Shown here one piece after another: positions 18,823 to 27,857 of a stretch of DNA of 64,000 nt. Both the position numbers and the translations under genes were made by a program. Each line of letters starts with the position of its first letter. Positions within the stretch are counted from its first letter, which is position 1. The notes under the pieces were generated by a model. That model was given only the letters and a program-made list of their open reading frames with translations, had not been told where the DNA came from and searched no databases. Where the stretch lies: contig NZ_FYAU01000036.1 of NCBI RefSeq assembly GCF_900185725.1, positions 620,001 through 684,000 on the forward strand, read 5' to 3'. The DNA comes from Stappia sp. TSB10P1A (GTDB lineage Bacteria > Pseudomonadota > Alphaproteobacteria > Rhizobiales > Stappiaceae).

Positions 18823-20229
18823 TCAGATCGCCGGCAGCGTCAGCCGCGCCGACAGGCCGCCGCCGCCCTGCCCGCGGTCGCGGGCCAGCGCCAGGTCGCC
18901 GCCGTAAAGGGCCGCCAGATCGACGACGATCGACAGGCCGAGGCCGGTGCCCGGCACCGTCTCGTCGAGGCGGCGGCCGCGCTTCAGCGCCTCGGCCATC
19001 TCGCTCTCGCCCAGGCCCGGCCCGTCGTCGGCAATGGTGAGGACGATCCGCTCCGCGCCCTCGCCCTTGCCGCTGGCGGCAACGCTCACCCGCACCCGCG
19101 AGGTCGCCCACTTGCAGGCATTGTCGATCAGGTTGCCGGTCATCTCCTCCAGGTCCTGCTCCTCGCCGCGAAAGCGCAAGCGTGTCTTCATGTCGAGGGA
19201 GATGTCGATGCCGCGATCCCGGTGGATGCGCGTCATCGCCCGGATCAGCCGCGCCAGCACCGGCTCCACGTCGCAAGAGACGCCGATCACCCGGCGCTGC
19301 GCCGCCATGCGGGCGCGCTCCAGATGGTGGTTGACCTGCGCGCGCATCACCTCGGCCTGTTCGGCCACCTTGCCGGCGAACGGCGCCTGCTGGCCGCGCA
19401 CCTCGTTGAGGATGACGCTGAGCGGCGTCTTCAGCGCGTGGGCGAGATTGCCGACATGGGTGCGGGCGCGTTCCACCACCTCGCGGTTGGAGCGCACCAG
19501 CGCGTTCAGTTCCACCGCCAGCGGCTTCAGTTCCGGCGGCAGGTTCTCGTCGACGGTCTGGGCATCGCCCCGCCGCACCGCCGCCAGCGAGGCGCTCAGC
19601 GCCGCCAGCGGCCGCAGGCCGACGCGGACCTGCAGGAAGATCGCCCCGACAAGGCCGATCCCCAGCACCAGCAGCGTCAGGGCCACCTGGCCGGCGAAGT
19701 CGGTTTCGCGCTCGCGCAGTTCCGCCGTCTCGCCGGCGACCGCGATGCGATAGGCGGCGGCCTCGCCGAAGATGATGGTCCGCTGCAGCACGCGCAACTG
19801 CGCCGAGCGCGGGCCGACGACGAGCGAGCGCAGCACCTCGCCGGGCGGCGGCGCCTCCAGTTGCAGCCGGTCGCCCAGCAGCGACATGGAGGAGAACAGC
19901 ACCTCGCCGGTCTCCGCCCGCATCACCAGCCAGTACCAGCCCGAGGCCGGTAGGTCGAAGCGCGGGTCGCCGAGATTGCCCGGCTCGGCCGGCTCGCTCG
20001 GCGTTCCGGCGGCCATCTCGCCGATGATTGCCTTGAGATAGACGTCGAGGCGCGCGTCGAACTCCCGTTCGCTCGCCTCCCGGTACATGGCGACGAGCAC
20101 GAAGCCGGTCACCAGCAGCGCCGCCAGCGACCACAGGGCCGCCACCAGGATCAGCCGGGTGGCGATCGAGTGCTGGCGGCGGCGCCGTCCGGCGGCGGGC
20201 TGCTCCGCCTGCGGTTCGACGTCAGGCAT
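18823..20229 (-). CDS. feuQ: Sensor histidine kinase, FeuQ/PhoQ-like
   Basis: A 468-residue inner-membrane kinase. TM1 is near residues 28-50 (LILVAALWSLAALLVTGFVLV), followed by a periplasmic PhoQ-type sensor region, TM2 (ALTLLVLGIGLVGAIFLQV), HAMP, HisKA with GNLAHALKTPLSVI (His near 263) and HATPase with GNLIDNACKWA, DDGPGL and GTGLGLSIV. Start codon 20229 lies inside the regulator gene (8-base overlap). In rhizobia FeuPQ controls cyclic glucan export and envelope functions. That role is inferred here by similarity of the whole pair. Confidence 0.85.
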   Translation of the reverse strand: MPDVEPQAEQPAAGRRRRQHSIATRLILVAALWSLAALLVTGFVLVAMYREASEREFDARLDVYLKAIIGEMAAGTPSEPAEPGNLGDPRFDLPASGWYWLVMRAETGEVLFSSMSLLGDRLQLEAPPPGEVLRSLVVGPRSAQLRVLQRTIIFGEAAAYRIAVAGETAELRERETDFAGQVALTLLVLGIGLVGAIFLQVRVGLRPLAALSASLAAVRRGDAQTVDENLPPELKPLAVELNALVRSNREVVERARTHVGNLAHALKTPLSVILNEVRGQQAPFAGKVAEQAEVMRAQVNHHLERARMAAQRRVIGVSCDVEPVLARLIRAMTRIHRDRGIDISLDMKTRLRFRGEEQDLEEMTGNLIDNACKWATSRVRVSVAASGKGEGAERIVLTIADDGPGLGESEMAEALKRGRRLDETVPGTGLGLSIVVDLAALYGGDLALARDRGQGGGGLSARLTLPAI

Positions 20230-20887
20230 CCGGCTCGCCGATCCGGTAGCCGAGGCCGCGCACCGTCTCGATCAGGTCGCTGTCGAGCTTCTTGCGCAGC
20301 CGCCCGACAAACACCTCGATCGTGTTGGAATCGCGGTCGAAATCCTGGTCGTAGAGATGTTCGATCAGCTCGGTGCGCGAGACCACGCGGCCCTTGTGAT
20401 GCATCAGGTAGGAGATCAGGCGGAACTCGTGCGAGGTCAGCTTGATCGTCGCCCCGTCCTTGGTCACCTTGCCGGCGCGGATGTCGAGGCGGAAAGGACC
20501 GACGCTGATCTCGTTGCTGGCATGGCCGGCCGCGCGGCGCAGCAGGGCGCGCAGCCGCGCCACCACCTCCTCCATGTGGAAGGGCTTGGCGACATAGTCG
20601 TCGGCGCCCGCGTCGATGCCGGCGACCTTGTCCGACCAGCGGTCGCGGGCGGTGAGGATCAGCACCGGCATGGCGCGCCCGTCGCGGCGCCAGCGCTCCA
20701 GCACCGACAGCCCGTCGAGCACCGGCAGGCCGAGATCCAGCACCACCGCGTCATAGGGTTCCGTATCGCCTAGGAAATGCCCCTCCTCGCCGTCGAAGGC
20801 GGTGTCGACCACATAGCCCGCCTCGCCCAGCGCCTCGACGAGCTGGCGGTTGAGGTCCTTGTCGTCTTCCACAACGAGCAGTCTCAT
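20222..20887 (-). CDS. feuP: OmpR-family response regulator, FeuP/PhoP-like
   Basis: A 221-residue protein. The receiver domain carries VEDDKDLNRQLVEAL, phospho-Asp in VVLDLGLPVLDG (near residue 51) and AKPFHMEEVVARL. The winged helix has LTSHEFRLISYLMHH, LYDQDFDRDSNTIEVF and GRLRKKLDSDLIETV, which closely follow the FeuP sequences I recall from Rhizobium. Upstream at 20932 is a small PepSY-type gene on the same strand, likely in the same operon. Confidence 0.87.
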   Translation of the reverse strand: MRLLVVEDDKDLNRQLVEALGEAGYVVDTAFDGEEGHFLGDTEPYDAVVLDLGLPVLDGLSVLERWRRDGRAMPVLILTARDRWSDKVAGIDAGADDYVAKPFHMEEVVARLRALLRRAAGHASNEISVGPFRLDIRAGKVTKDGATIKLTSHEFRLISYLMHHKGRVVSRTELIEHLYDQDFDRDSNTIEVFVGRLRKKLDSDLIETVRGLGYRIGEPDA

Positions 20888-20931
20888 GGTCGGGCCTGTT
20901 CCTTACCGCGATTGATGTTCGCAGGCACCGC

Positions 20932-21237
20932 TCAGCGCAGCACCTGTCCCGAGCGGGCGTCGATCACCCGCTCCTGCACCCGCCCGCCGGCCAGCACCGA
21001 CAGCACATAGACGAGCTGCCCGCCCTGCCGGCACAGTTCGGCGCGCACGATCTCGCCGCCGGCACTGCCGGCGACGCTGCCGAGCGGGCGCGCCTCGCCG
21101 GCTTCCACGGCCTGTCGCGCCTCGCGCTGGCTCAGGCACTCAGCCTGCGCCGTGGCGGGAACAAGGAGGGCAAGCGTCACCGCCAGCGCCAATGCGACGC
21201 GACGCGGGACCTTGCGAATATGTAGCTGCCTGACCAT
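20932..21237 (-). CDS. Small periplasmic PepSY-like protein
   Basis: A 101-residue protein with a clear signal peptide from ATG 21237 (RVALALAVTLALLVPATAQA) and a mature part of about 75 residues beginning ECLSQREARQAVEAGEA and ending RVIDARSGQVLR. The pattern of a short helix then a beta-hairpin ending in a DaxTG-like DARSG is the PepSY fold, often a periplasmic modulator next to PhoPQ-like systems. It lies 44 bases upstream of feuP, so it may feed that sensor. The functional link is inferred. Confidence 0.78.
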   Translation of the reverse strand: MVRQLHIRKVPRRVALALAVTLALLVPATAQAECLSQREARQAVEAGEARPLGSVAGSAGGEIVRAELCRQGGQLVYVLSVLAGGRVQERVIDARSGQVLR

Positions 21238-21309
21238 GCGTCTTCCATAGCGGGGTTCGCCTGAATAGCACATGAACGCAAGGTGCAGGAGCTGCACGAA
21301 AAACGCCGC

Positions 21310-21714
21310 TCAGCCGCCCCTGCCGCCGCGCAGGCTGCGTGCCACCCCTTGCGCCCCGTCGACCAGGAACAGCGACAGCACGATGCCGCCGGCCCACTCA
21401 TCCAGCGGTGCCGGCAGCGCCGCCACGTTCCAGGAGAAGCGGAAGATCGAATCGGCGATCACCGCCGCCCACCACACACCAAGCGGCAGCACGAACAGCA
21501 GCCGGCCGATCCGCCCGGCGGACAGGAGATGGCCCTGTTCGGCGATCAGCACCTTGCGCGCCTCGGCCCGTGCCTGCATCTCGGCGCGGATCTCCTCCAC
21601 CGCGAGTTCCGCGGCCAGTTCCCCCTCCCGCTCCTTCGCCGACAGGCGCCGCTCCATCAGTCCGACCAGCGCCTTGAGCAGCGGCCCGGCGAGAAGGGCG
21701 AGCAGCGCGCTCAT
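21310..21714 (-). CDS. 3TM-type phage holin-like protein
   Basis: A 134-residue protein. The N-terminal half is amphipathic and charged (LMERRLSAKEREGELAAELAVEEI). The C-terminal half has two to three membrane helices (LLFVLPLGVWWAAVIADSIF; EWAGGIVLSLFLVDGA). This layout matches small 3TM holins found beside phage endolysins. ATG 21714 overlaps the previous stop by four bases. It is the last gene of the lysis cassette that follows GTA g15. Holin assignment rests on topology and context. Confidence 0.7.
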   Translation of the reverse strand: MSALLALLAGPLLKALVGLMERRLSAKEREGELAAELAVEEIRAEMQARAEARKVLIAEQGHLLSAGRIGRLLFVLPLGVWWAAVIADSIFRFSWNVAALPAPLDEWAGGIVLSLFLVDGAQGVARSLRGGRGG

Positions 21715-21932
21715 CGGCCGCCCTCCCTGTTCCGGTCGCACCAGCCGGCCGGCCCGCGCGTCACGTGGCGCAGCGCGATATTGGCGAGGTTGACGGCCAC
21801 CACCAGCCACAGCGCCTCGCGCGGGCCGAGCGCGGCCGCCCAGTCGATCCCGGCGAGAAAGCCCGCCATCTCGGCGGCGATCACCGCAAGGCCGGTGGCA
21901 AGATTGAGGGCAAGGGTTCTCCAGCCGCGCAT
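21711..21932 (-). CDS. Pam3-gp28-like small holin
   Basis: A 73-residue membrane protein with two helices (ALNLATGLAVIAAEMAGFLAGI and ALWLVVAVNLANIALRHVT), ending in a short polar tail. The pattern RGWRTLALNL...NIALRHVTRGP is what I recall for Pam3-gp28-family putative holins. It overlaps the next gene by ATGA and follows the endolysin by 38 bases. Confidence 0.72.
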   Translation of the reverse strand: MRGWRTLALNLATGLAVIAAEMAGFLAGIDWAAALGPREALWLVVAVNLANIALRHVTRGPAGWCDRNREGGR

Positions 21933-21970
21933 GGCGGTCTCCTTTTCGCAAAGTTTGGGGATGAAAGGGA

Positions 21971-22567
21971 TCAGCTCCGGCGCAGCCGGGCGAGCAGTGC
22001 CAGCACCAGGCCTGCGAGGCGGGCGAGCAGGCTGCCGCCGGTCTGCGGGACACCACTGGGAGCCGCAACGCCGCTCCCCTTGCCGTCACCATAATCGCCG
22101 GTCAGCAGCAGCCGCGCCTCTTCCTGGCGCCGGCGCACCAGCCCGGCGAGCTTGCGCCCGCCGGCGGTGTTGTAATTGGCGCCGAGGATGCCGGCCGCGC
22201 CTTTGACATCGCCGGCCTTGAGCGCGGTCGCCCAGCGCCACTGCAGCGCCCGCGGCCCCAGATTGTAGGCGACCGAGCAGGCCGCGTCGTGCCGGTGCTG
22301 CGGCAGCGTGCCGAGCGCCTTCGTCACCTCGCGCCCGTATTCCTCGTCGATCAGCCGCCGCAGCAGGCGGTCGGCCTCGGCGCGCGAGATCCGGTCACCG
22401 GGCGCGAGCGCGCGGCCATGCGCCTTGCGCCAGCTCTCGGCGAAGAGCCGGCTCCCCATGGTGAAGCCATAGCCGATGGTCAGCACCCCGACCGGATCAC
22501 GGTACGCGCCCGCGACAAATCCCTCGTGCCTGGCGACAAAGGCCAGGCCCCGTTCGCTCACCTTCAT
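21971..22567 (-). CDS. Endolysin: T4-type lysozyme (glycoside hydrolase 24)
   Basis: A 198-residue muramidase that cleaves peptidoglycan glycan strands. The catalytic triad has T4-lysozyme spacing: Glu15 (ARHEGFVAG), Asp24 (AYRDPVG) and Thr30 (VLTIGYG). The body of the fold follows (AACSVAYNLGPRALQWRWATAL; GLVRRRQEEARLLL). No N-terminal signal is visible, so holin help is expected. The last 25 residues are hydrophobic (LLARLAGLVLALLARLRRS), an unusual C-terminal membrane-active tail. It starts 26 bases after the GTA baseplate gene ends and so looks like part of the GTA operon. Confidence 0.9.
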   Translation of the reverse strand: MKVSERGLAFVARHEGFVAGAYRDPVGVLTIGYGFTMGSRLFAESWRKAHGRALAPGDRISRAEADRLLRRLIDEEYGREVTKALGTLPQHRHDAACSVAYNLGPRALQWRWATALKAGDVKGAAGILGANYNTAGGRKLAGLVRRRQEEARLLLTGDYGDGKGSGVAAPSGVPQTGGSLLARLAGLVLALLARLRRS

Positions 22568-22592
22568 GGGTCTCTCCCTTGCGTGGATGAAA

Positions 22593-25500
22593 TCAGGGAT
22601 GGAGTTCGAAGAGGCCTGCGAGCCCCGGGCCGACGCTCGCCGAGAGCTGCCGCACCCTTAAGCGGAACAGCGTCTGCGGCCCGCCGAAGGCGGCCGTCTC
22701 CTGCGCCGCCGTCAGGGTTGCCAGCGGGCTTGTCACGCTCGCCGACCAGCGGGCGATACCACCCGCATCCAGCAGTTCTGCGAGATACTCCTCGCGCTCC
22801 TCGCTCAGCGGCACGTCGCCCTCGCGCCAGCCGTCGCCGCCGATGCGCGTGCGGCGGATCCACTCGAACCGCACCTCGCCGCCCGCCAACCGCCGCGCGC
22901 GGCCATGCACCGGCGCGAAAGGCATCAGCCCGCGCGCCGTCGCCGTATGGGAAAGGTCGATGCGGGCGAGGCTGTCGAGCGCATGCCCGGCCGGCAGCGC
23001 CGCGTAGAAGAAGCCGATGCCGATCTCGTCGAGGGTCAGCGGCAGCGGCAGCAGCGCGTCGTCGATCAGCACCACCCGGCTGCCGGCCGGCGTCGGCGCG
23101 CGCGCCGCGTCTTCCGTGCCCTGCTGGCCGCGCAAGAGCATGGAGAGGCGGTAGCGGCGCGGGCCGACCAGTTCGCTACCGGCGAATTGCAGCACTTCCA
23201 GCCCGCCGGCCCCGCCCAGCACCGCCAGCGCATTGGCCCCCGACAGCACCGCCTCCTCGCTCGCCGAGGACAGGGTGCCGCCGGAAATCTCCACCACCGG
23301 CCGGCTGCCCCGGTCCCACACCGCCACAGGTCCCGGCGGCAACTCGTTCACCAGCGTGCCGATCAGCGCCGGGCTCTCGGCCCTTGCGTGACGGACGGGC
23401 GACAACCCGTCGCGCCAGCGATAGACGTCGACCGCCCCCGGCCAGGGCGCGCCGAACACCGCAAGGCGCGGGGCCTGCGGCGCGCTGTCGCCGGGCAGCG
23501 GCGGCAGGTCGAGGATCACCGCCTCCACCCCGCCGGCCGTCGCGGTGATGCTGCGCGGCCGCGCCTCGCCGCCGATGGCGCGGGCAGCGCTCGGCGGCGG
23601 CCGGCGCACCACCCTGCCGGTCAGCCGCCGCCCCTCCGCCTCCTCCACGCCGTCGATGCGGATGTCGAGCGCCTCCTCGCGCCCCAGCAGCGGGTCGGCG
23701 AGAAGCCGCACCACGTCGCCGGGCTCCGGTTCCAGCCGCCCCGGCGGCAGCGCCAGCCGCGCCTCCTCGCGTTCGTTCCAGCGCCGCAGCAGCAGCCGGT
23801 CGGCAAGTCCCGCCGCCAGCGCCGGGTCGAGGGTCGCGCCGAGATCCAGCTCTTCCACCCGCGCGCCATGCCCCTCGATCCGCCGTGAGGAGACGACGAA
23901 GCGCCGGTGCTCGCGGGTCGCATCACGCGCGGCGATCCGCACCTCCGCCGGCAGTTCGGCCATCTCGCCGCGCCGCAAGGACAGCGCCGGCCGGTCGCCG
24001 TCGCCGGCGAGGATCGCGCCCGCATCCAGTTCGGTGATGGCCGGCGACCAGGCCGGCAGCAGCGCCAGCGCCTCGCCCCGGTCGACCGCGACCGCGCCAT
24101 GCGCCTCGATCAAGGGCGCCAGCACGTCGCGCGGTGCCACCGGGCCGGCCAGCGCGATCCCGTCCAGGGTGCCTGTCAGGCCACCGAGCCGGATCAGATC
24201 ATCCGGCAGGCCAAAGTCCGCGGCGATCGCCCGCACCAGCCCGGCCAGCGACAGACCGCCGAGCCGGCCGTTCAGCCAGTGGCCGGCGCGCCAGTTGCTG
24301 CCGTCGGCCCACAGGTCCGTCGCCGTCGGAAAGGCCGGAAACGGCCGCGCGTCCCAGGCCCACAGGTGAATGCGTGCCGGATCGACCATCGGCCCGCCAT
24401 AGAGCGGCGAGACCGGGTTGTCGCCGGCGGTAAGGTCCGGATGCCAGCCCGACCAGTGGCCGATCACCGCCTCCAGCGCCCGGCGCTGGATCAGGTCGTC
24501 GCGGCCGCCGTCGGAAAAGCGCGGCCAGGCGGATTCGGAGGATTTCGCGTCGAAGAAGACATTCGGCTGGTTGGCGCCGCGGCTGATCGCCGGCACGCCC
24601 AGTTCCGTCAGCCAGATCGGCTTGGACTGCGGCACCCAGGCCGTCGGCGCGCCGACCTCCGCCCCGCCGACCCGCTCCACATGCGGGTTCGACCACCAGC
24701 CCTTCAAGTCCTTGGCGCGGTACACCCAGGGCTTGCCGTGCGCCCCGTCGCTGATCGGTGAGCGCTGCCCGGCGCGCCGGTCCGCCTCGCTCGCATAATA
24801 CCAGTCGTGATCCTCGCCGCCCACGACCGCCCCGGCCAGCGCCGCGATGTCGTAAGGATCGTCATGGCCGTCCGGGTCGCCGTCCTCGCGCTGGTCGGCG
24901 AGCGGGAAGTACGCATCGATGCCGACCGCATCGATCTGCGGATCGGCCCAGAGCGGATCGAGCGGAAAGCGCAACTCGCCTCCCTCCCGCTGGTACGCAC
25001 CATATTCGCTCCAGTCGGCCGCATAGGTGATCGCCGCCTCGGGGAGAAGTGCGCGCACCTGCCCGGCCAACTGGCGCAGCACCTCGACGAAGGGGAAGCT
25101 GCCGGGCCCGTCGCTGAGCCTTGTCAGGCCGCGCATTTCCGAGCCGATCAGGAAGGCATCGACCCCGCCGGCCGCCTTGGCGAGCGCGGCGTGATGCAGC
25201 ACGAAGCGGCGATAGCTCCACTCGCCGGGGCCAGAATACGACACCCCGTCGCCCGACGGCGCGAACTGCCCCGCATGCGCCGTGCCGGCAAAGGCCGCGA
25301 TCTCGGCGCCCGCCGCCGCCGTTCCATCCGGCGAGCCGTCAAGGCCGGGCGCCAGCGCGCCGGTGATGCGCCCGCGCCAGGGATGCGGCGCCTGTTCCGC
25401 CCCGCCGTAAGGGTCGGGCCGGCCGTTGCCGGGCGGCACGTCCATCAGCAGGAAGGGATAGAGCGCGACCTTCAGCCCGCGCGCCTTCAGGTCGCGGATC

Positions 25501-26504
25501 GCCCGCACGACGCTCGCGTCCGACGGCGTGCCGCCATAGGCGGGCAGGCCCTCGTGCCGGCTCACCTCCTCGGCCACCGCGCCGGAGAGGCCTGCGACCA
25601 GCCATGTCGCGCCGCGCGTCTGGCGGCCGCGCGTTTCCACCTTGGGGCGCAGCGTGCAGTGGCCGGCGCGCAGGTCGTCGCCGAACCACGCCGTCACCAG
25701 CGCCACCTGCTCCAGGTTCGGGCACAGCGCCTGCAGCTCGTCGAGCGAGGCGGTCCAGTTGCTCGGCGCGTGGGAGACGTGGCGGTTGGCGCGTTCGGAG
25801 ACGCCCGGCCGCACGGTCCAGGTCACTTCCGCCGGCTCGTAGACGAATTCGCCCGCGCCGGGGATGATCGTCACCGCCCGCACCATCTCCTCCAGCGGCT
25901 CGACAGTGCGCACCACCTCGAAGGTCAGTTGCGGCAACCGGTCGCCGAACTCCTCGAGCGGCAGCCGCTCGAACACCGCATAGGCGGTGCCGCGATAGGC
26001 GGGCGTTGCCTCCTGCAGCGCCGCGATCAGCGGGTCGGGCGGCTGGCCCGCCTCGCCCTTGTAGAGCCGCCAGGTGACGCCGGTCAGTTCCAGCGGCTTG
26101 CCGTCCGCCCAGATCGCCCCGACATGCGAGATCGGCCCCTGGCACAGCGCCACGGCGAAGCTTGCGTGATAGCGGTAGCTGCGCACCCGCGTGCCGCCTC
26201 CGCCGCCGCCCTTGCCGCCGCTGGTTTCCTCGCGCACCTCCTCCTCGAAGCGGGTCGCCCAGATCACCTGCCCGGCAAGCCGCACCCGGCCATAGACCAG
26301 CGGCAGCGGCGCCCCTTCCGCCGAGGATTGCACGGAGAGATCCGACAGCCGCCGCCCCTCGATGGTGCGGGTCTGGCCGAACAGCCGCTGGTCGAGCGCA
26401 TGGCCGGCCAGCGCGCCGGCCGCCTGGCCGAGGATCGCGCCGGTGCTGCCGAGAAAGGCGGCGCCCAGCGCCTTGCCGGCGGCCGCCAGAACAAGCGTTG
26501 CCAT
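22593..26504 (-). CDS. GTA g15: baseplate/tail megaprotein with TIM-barrel domain
   Basis: A 1303-residue protein matching RcGTA g15 (rcc01698), the tail-tip protein that contacts the host. It begins with a glycine/alanine-rich hydrophobic segment, then a tail-hub-like region, a glycoside-hydrolase-like TIM barrel with GIDAYFPLADQ, KPIWLTELGVPA and the PFPAFPTATDLW region, and a C-terminal phage-tail domain (PLLGREEALDIRIDGVEEAEG). Start 26504 overlaps the g14 stop by one base (TGATG). It is the last structural gene of the cluster. The barrel in RcGTA-type proteins is thought to bind surface glycans. Confidence 0.95.
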   Translation of the reverse strand: MATLVLAAAGKALGAAFLGSTGAILGQAAGALAGHALDQRLFGQTRTIEGRRLSDLSVQSSAEGAPLPLVYGRVRLAGQVIWATRFEEEVREETSGGKGGGGGGTRVRSYRYHASFAVALCQGPISHVGAIWADGKPLELTGVTWRLYKGEAGQPPDPLIAALQEATPAYRGTAYAVFERLPLEEFGDRLPQLTFEVVRTVEPLEEMVRAVTIIPGAGEFVYEPAEVTWTVRPGVSERANRHVSHAPSNWTASLDELQALCPNLEQVALVTAWFGDDLRAGHCTLRPKVETRGRQTRGATWLVAGLSGAVAEEVSRHEGLPAYGGTPSDASVVRAIRDLKARGLKVALYPFLLMDVPPGNGRPDPYGGAEQAPHPWRGRITGALAPGLDGSPDGTAAAGAEIAAFAGTAHAGQFAPSGDGVSYSGPGEWSYRRFVLHHAALAKAAGGVDAFLIGSEMRGLTRLSDGPGSFPFVEVLRQLAGQVRALLPEAAITYAADWSEYGAYQREGGELRFPLDPLWADPQIDAVGIDAYFPLADQREDGDPDGHDDPYDIAALAGAVVGGEDHDWYYASEADRRAGQRSPISDGAHGKPWVYRAKDLKGWWSNPHVERVGGAEVGAPTAWVPQSKPIWLTELGVPAISRGANQPNVFFDAKSSESAWPRFSDGGRDDLIQRRALEAVIGHWSGWHPDLTAGDNPVSPLYGGPMVDPARIHLWAWDARPFPAFPTATDLWADGSNWRAGHWLNGRLGGLSLAGLVRAIAADFGLPDDLIRLGGLTGTLDGIALAGPVAPRDVLAPLIEAHGAVAVDRGEALALLPAWSPAITELDAGAILAGDGDRPALSLRRGEMAELPAEVRIAARDATREHRRFVVSSRRIEGHGARVEELDLGATLDPALAAGLADRLLLRRWNEREEARLALPPGRLEPEPGDVVRLLADPLLGREEALDIRIDGVEEAEGRRLTGRVVRRPPPSAARAIGGEARPRSITATAGGVEAVILDLPPLPGDSAPQAPRLAVFGAPWPGAVDVYRWRDGLSPVRHARAESPALIGTLVNELPPGPVAVWDRGSRPVVEISGGTLSSASEEAVLSGANALAVLGGAGGLEVLQFAGSELVGPRRYRLSMLLRGQQGTEDAARAPTPAGSRVVLIDDALLPLPLTLDEIGIGFFYAALPAGHALDSLARIDLSHTATARGLMPFAPVHGRARRLAGGEVRFEWIRRTRIGGDGWREGDVPLSEEREEYLAELLDAGGIARWSASVTSPLATLTAAQETAAFGGPQTLFRLRVRQLSASVGPGLAGLFELHP

Positions 26505-26950
26505 CAGCGCGCCTCCGGAAAGGCGAAGACGGCGGCGATCCGCCGCCGCCAGGCCGGCACCAGGGGGCTTTCGGAGACCGACAGGCCCTCGTAGGCGTGG
26601 ATCATCGCAGGCCCCGCGCCCGCCAGATCGCTGGAGAGGAAGCCCGCATGCTTCACCGGCGCCCCGTCGCGCCAGCGGAACAGCAGCACGTCGCCGGGCT
26701 GCGCCTCGTCGAGACTGCGTTCCTGCATGTGCCGGCGCGCGGCGGCGAGCAGCGTCTCGCGCGCATCCGCCTCGGCCCAGTCGCGGCTATAGGGGGGCGG
26801 CGCCTCCGGCTCCGTGCCGTGGATCGCCCGCCACACCCCGCGCACCAGGCCGAGGCAGTCGCAGCCCGCGCCCCGGCAGCTTCCCTGATGGCGATAGGGC
26901 GTGCCGATCCAGCGCCGCGCCTCGCCAAGGATGTCGCTTCGCAGAACCAT
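26504..26950 (-). CDS. GTA g14: NlpC/P60-type tail peptidase
   Basis: A 148-residue cysteine peptidase (rcc01697 type), thought to open recipient peptidoglycan during DNA entry. The catalytic cysteine lies in GAGCDCLGLVRGVW, the histidine in PVKHAGFLSS, with GTPYRHQGSC near the N-terminus as in NlpC/P60 tail proteins. One-base stop/start overlap with g15. Confidence 0.93.
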   Translation of the reverse strand: MVLRSDILGEARRWIGTPYRHQGSCRGAGCDCLGLVRGVWRAIHGTEPEAPPPYSRDWAEADARETLLAAARRHMQERSLDEAQPGDVLLFRWRDGAPVKHAGFLSSDLAGAGPAMIHAYEGLSVSESPLVPAWRRRIAAVFAFPEAR

Positions 26951-26978
26951 CGCCTGCCTCCCGTGATCGTGAAGTCTT

Positions 26979-27857
26979 TCAGCGCACCAGCGCGCCGCCG
27001 TCGTTCTCCGCCGCCCCGCGGCTCGGATAGGCCAGCACCCGCTCGGAGCCCGGCATATGCGGAAAGCCCTGGAAGTTGAGCGCGTTGGCGAATTTCTCGC
27101 GGCAACTGGCGAAGCGCTTGTCGCAGCCGGCGGTCAGCCGCGCGGCCGTGCCCTCGGCCACTTGCTGGACGAGCGGCGTCATCAGTTCGACGATCCGCAC
27201 GCCCTCCTCCACCCGGTCGGAGACCACCTCGCCGACCAGCCCGCCGGCCTCGATCCGCCCGCCGGCGAACCAGTCGCGCGGCGGCCCGGCAATGCCCTCC
27301 ACCCTGATCCGCCCGGCGGTCGAGCCCGCCGCCACCGTTCCCTCCAGCCGGAAGCCGCCGGCGATGAGATCCAGCCGGCAGCGCCCGTCGCCGAGATCGG
27401 CGTCGCACAGATGCGAGAACACCCGCCCTTGCGGGATGTCGAGCAGATGCGCCAGCCCGCGCAGCTCGGCGCGGAACGCATTGCCGGCCCGCGTCACCTC
27501 GCCGATGACGGCGCGGCGCAGCAGCATCCGGTGCTCCGGCGCCTGCCAGTCGACCAGGAAGATCTCGACCCGCCCGCCGTCCCACAATCCGGCGGCAAGG
27601 TCCGCTTCGGCGATCCGGTCGGAGGCAAGGATGCCGGCGGCCTCGCTGGTGCCGGCGGCGAAATCCGGGGCCATGTCCGTGGCGCTCGCCTCGAAGCCGA
27701 GCTCGGGGCGGAACTCCGTCCCCTCGAAGGACAGCACCCGGTCATGGTCGGTGAAGCCGAGCACGATGCCGTCGGCCCGTGTCAGCCGCCAGCAGGTGGC
27801 GAGCGTCGTTGCCTGCGCGCCCGCGCGCGCGGCCAACCCCGGCGGAACCGTCCTCAT
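26979..27857 (-). CDS. GTA g13: hub protein (DUF2163)
   Basis: A 292-residue tail hub protein (rcc01696 type). N-terminal LAARAGAQATTLATCWRLTRADG..GFTDHDR is the DUF2163 signature. The C-terminal GCDKRFASCREKFANALNFQGFPHMPG is the conserved cysteine-containing BR0599-like end, which in RcGTA holds an iron-sulfur cluster (family knowledge). It overlaps g12 by ATGA. Confidence 0.94.
   Translation of the reverse strand: MRTVPPGLAARAGAQATTLATCWRLTRADGIVLGFTDHDRVLSFEGTEFRPELGFEASATDMAPDFAAGTSEAAGILASDRIAEADLAAGLWDGGRVEIFLVDWQAPEHRMLLRRAVIGEVTRAGNAFRAELRGLAHLLDIPQGRVFSHLCDADLGDGRCRLDLIAGGFRLEGTVAAGSTAGRIRVEGIAGPPRDWFAGGRIEAGGLVGEVVSDRVEEGVRIVELMTPLVQQVAEGTAARLTAGCDKRFASCREKFANALNFQGFPHMPGSERVLAYPSRGAAENDGGALVR

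Noticed and set aside
26162-27079. Plus-strand frames opposite GTA g12-g15
   Set aside because: Antisense shadows. The minus-strand genes have clear family signatures and overlapping starts and stops.
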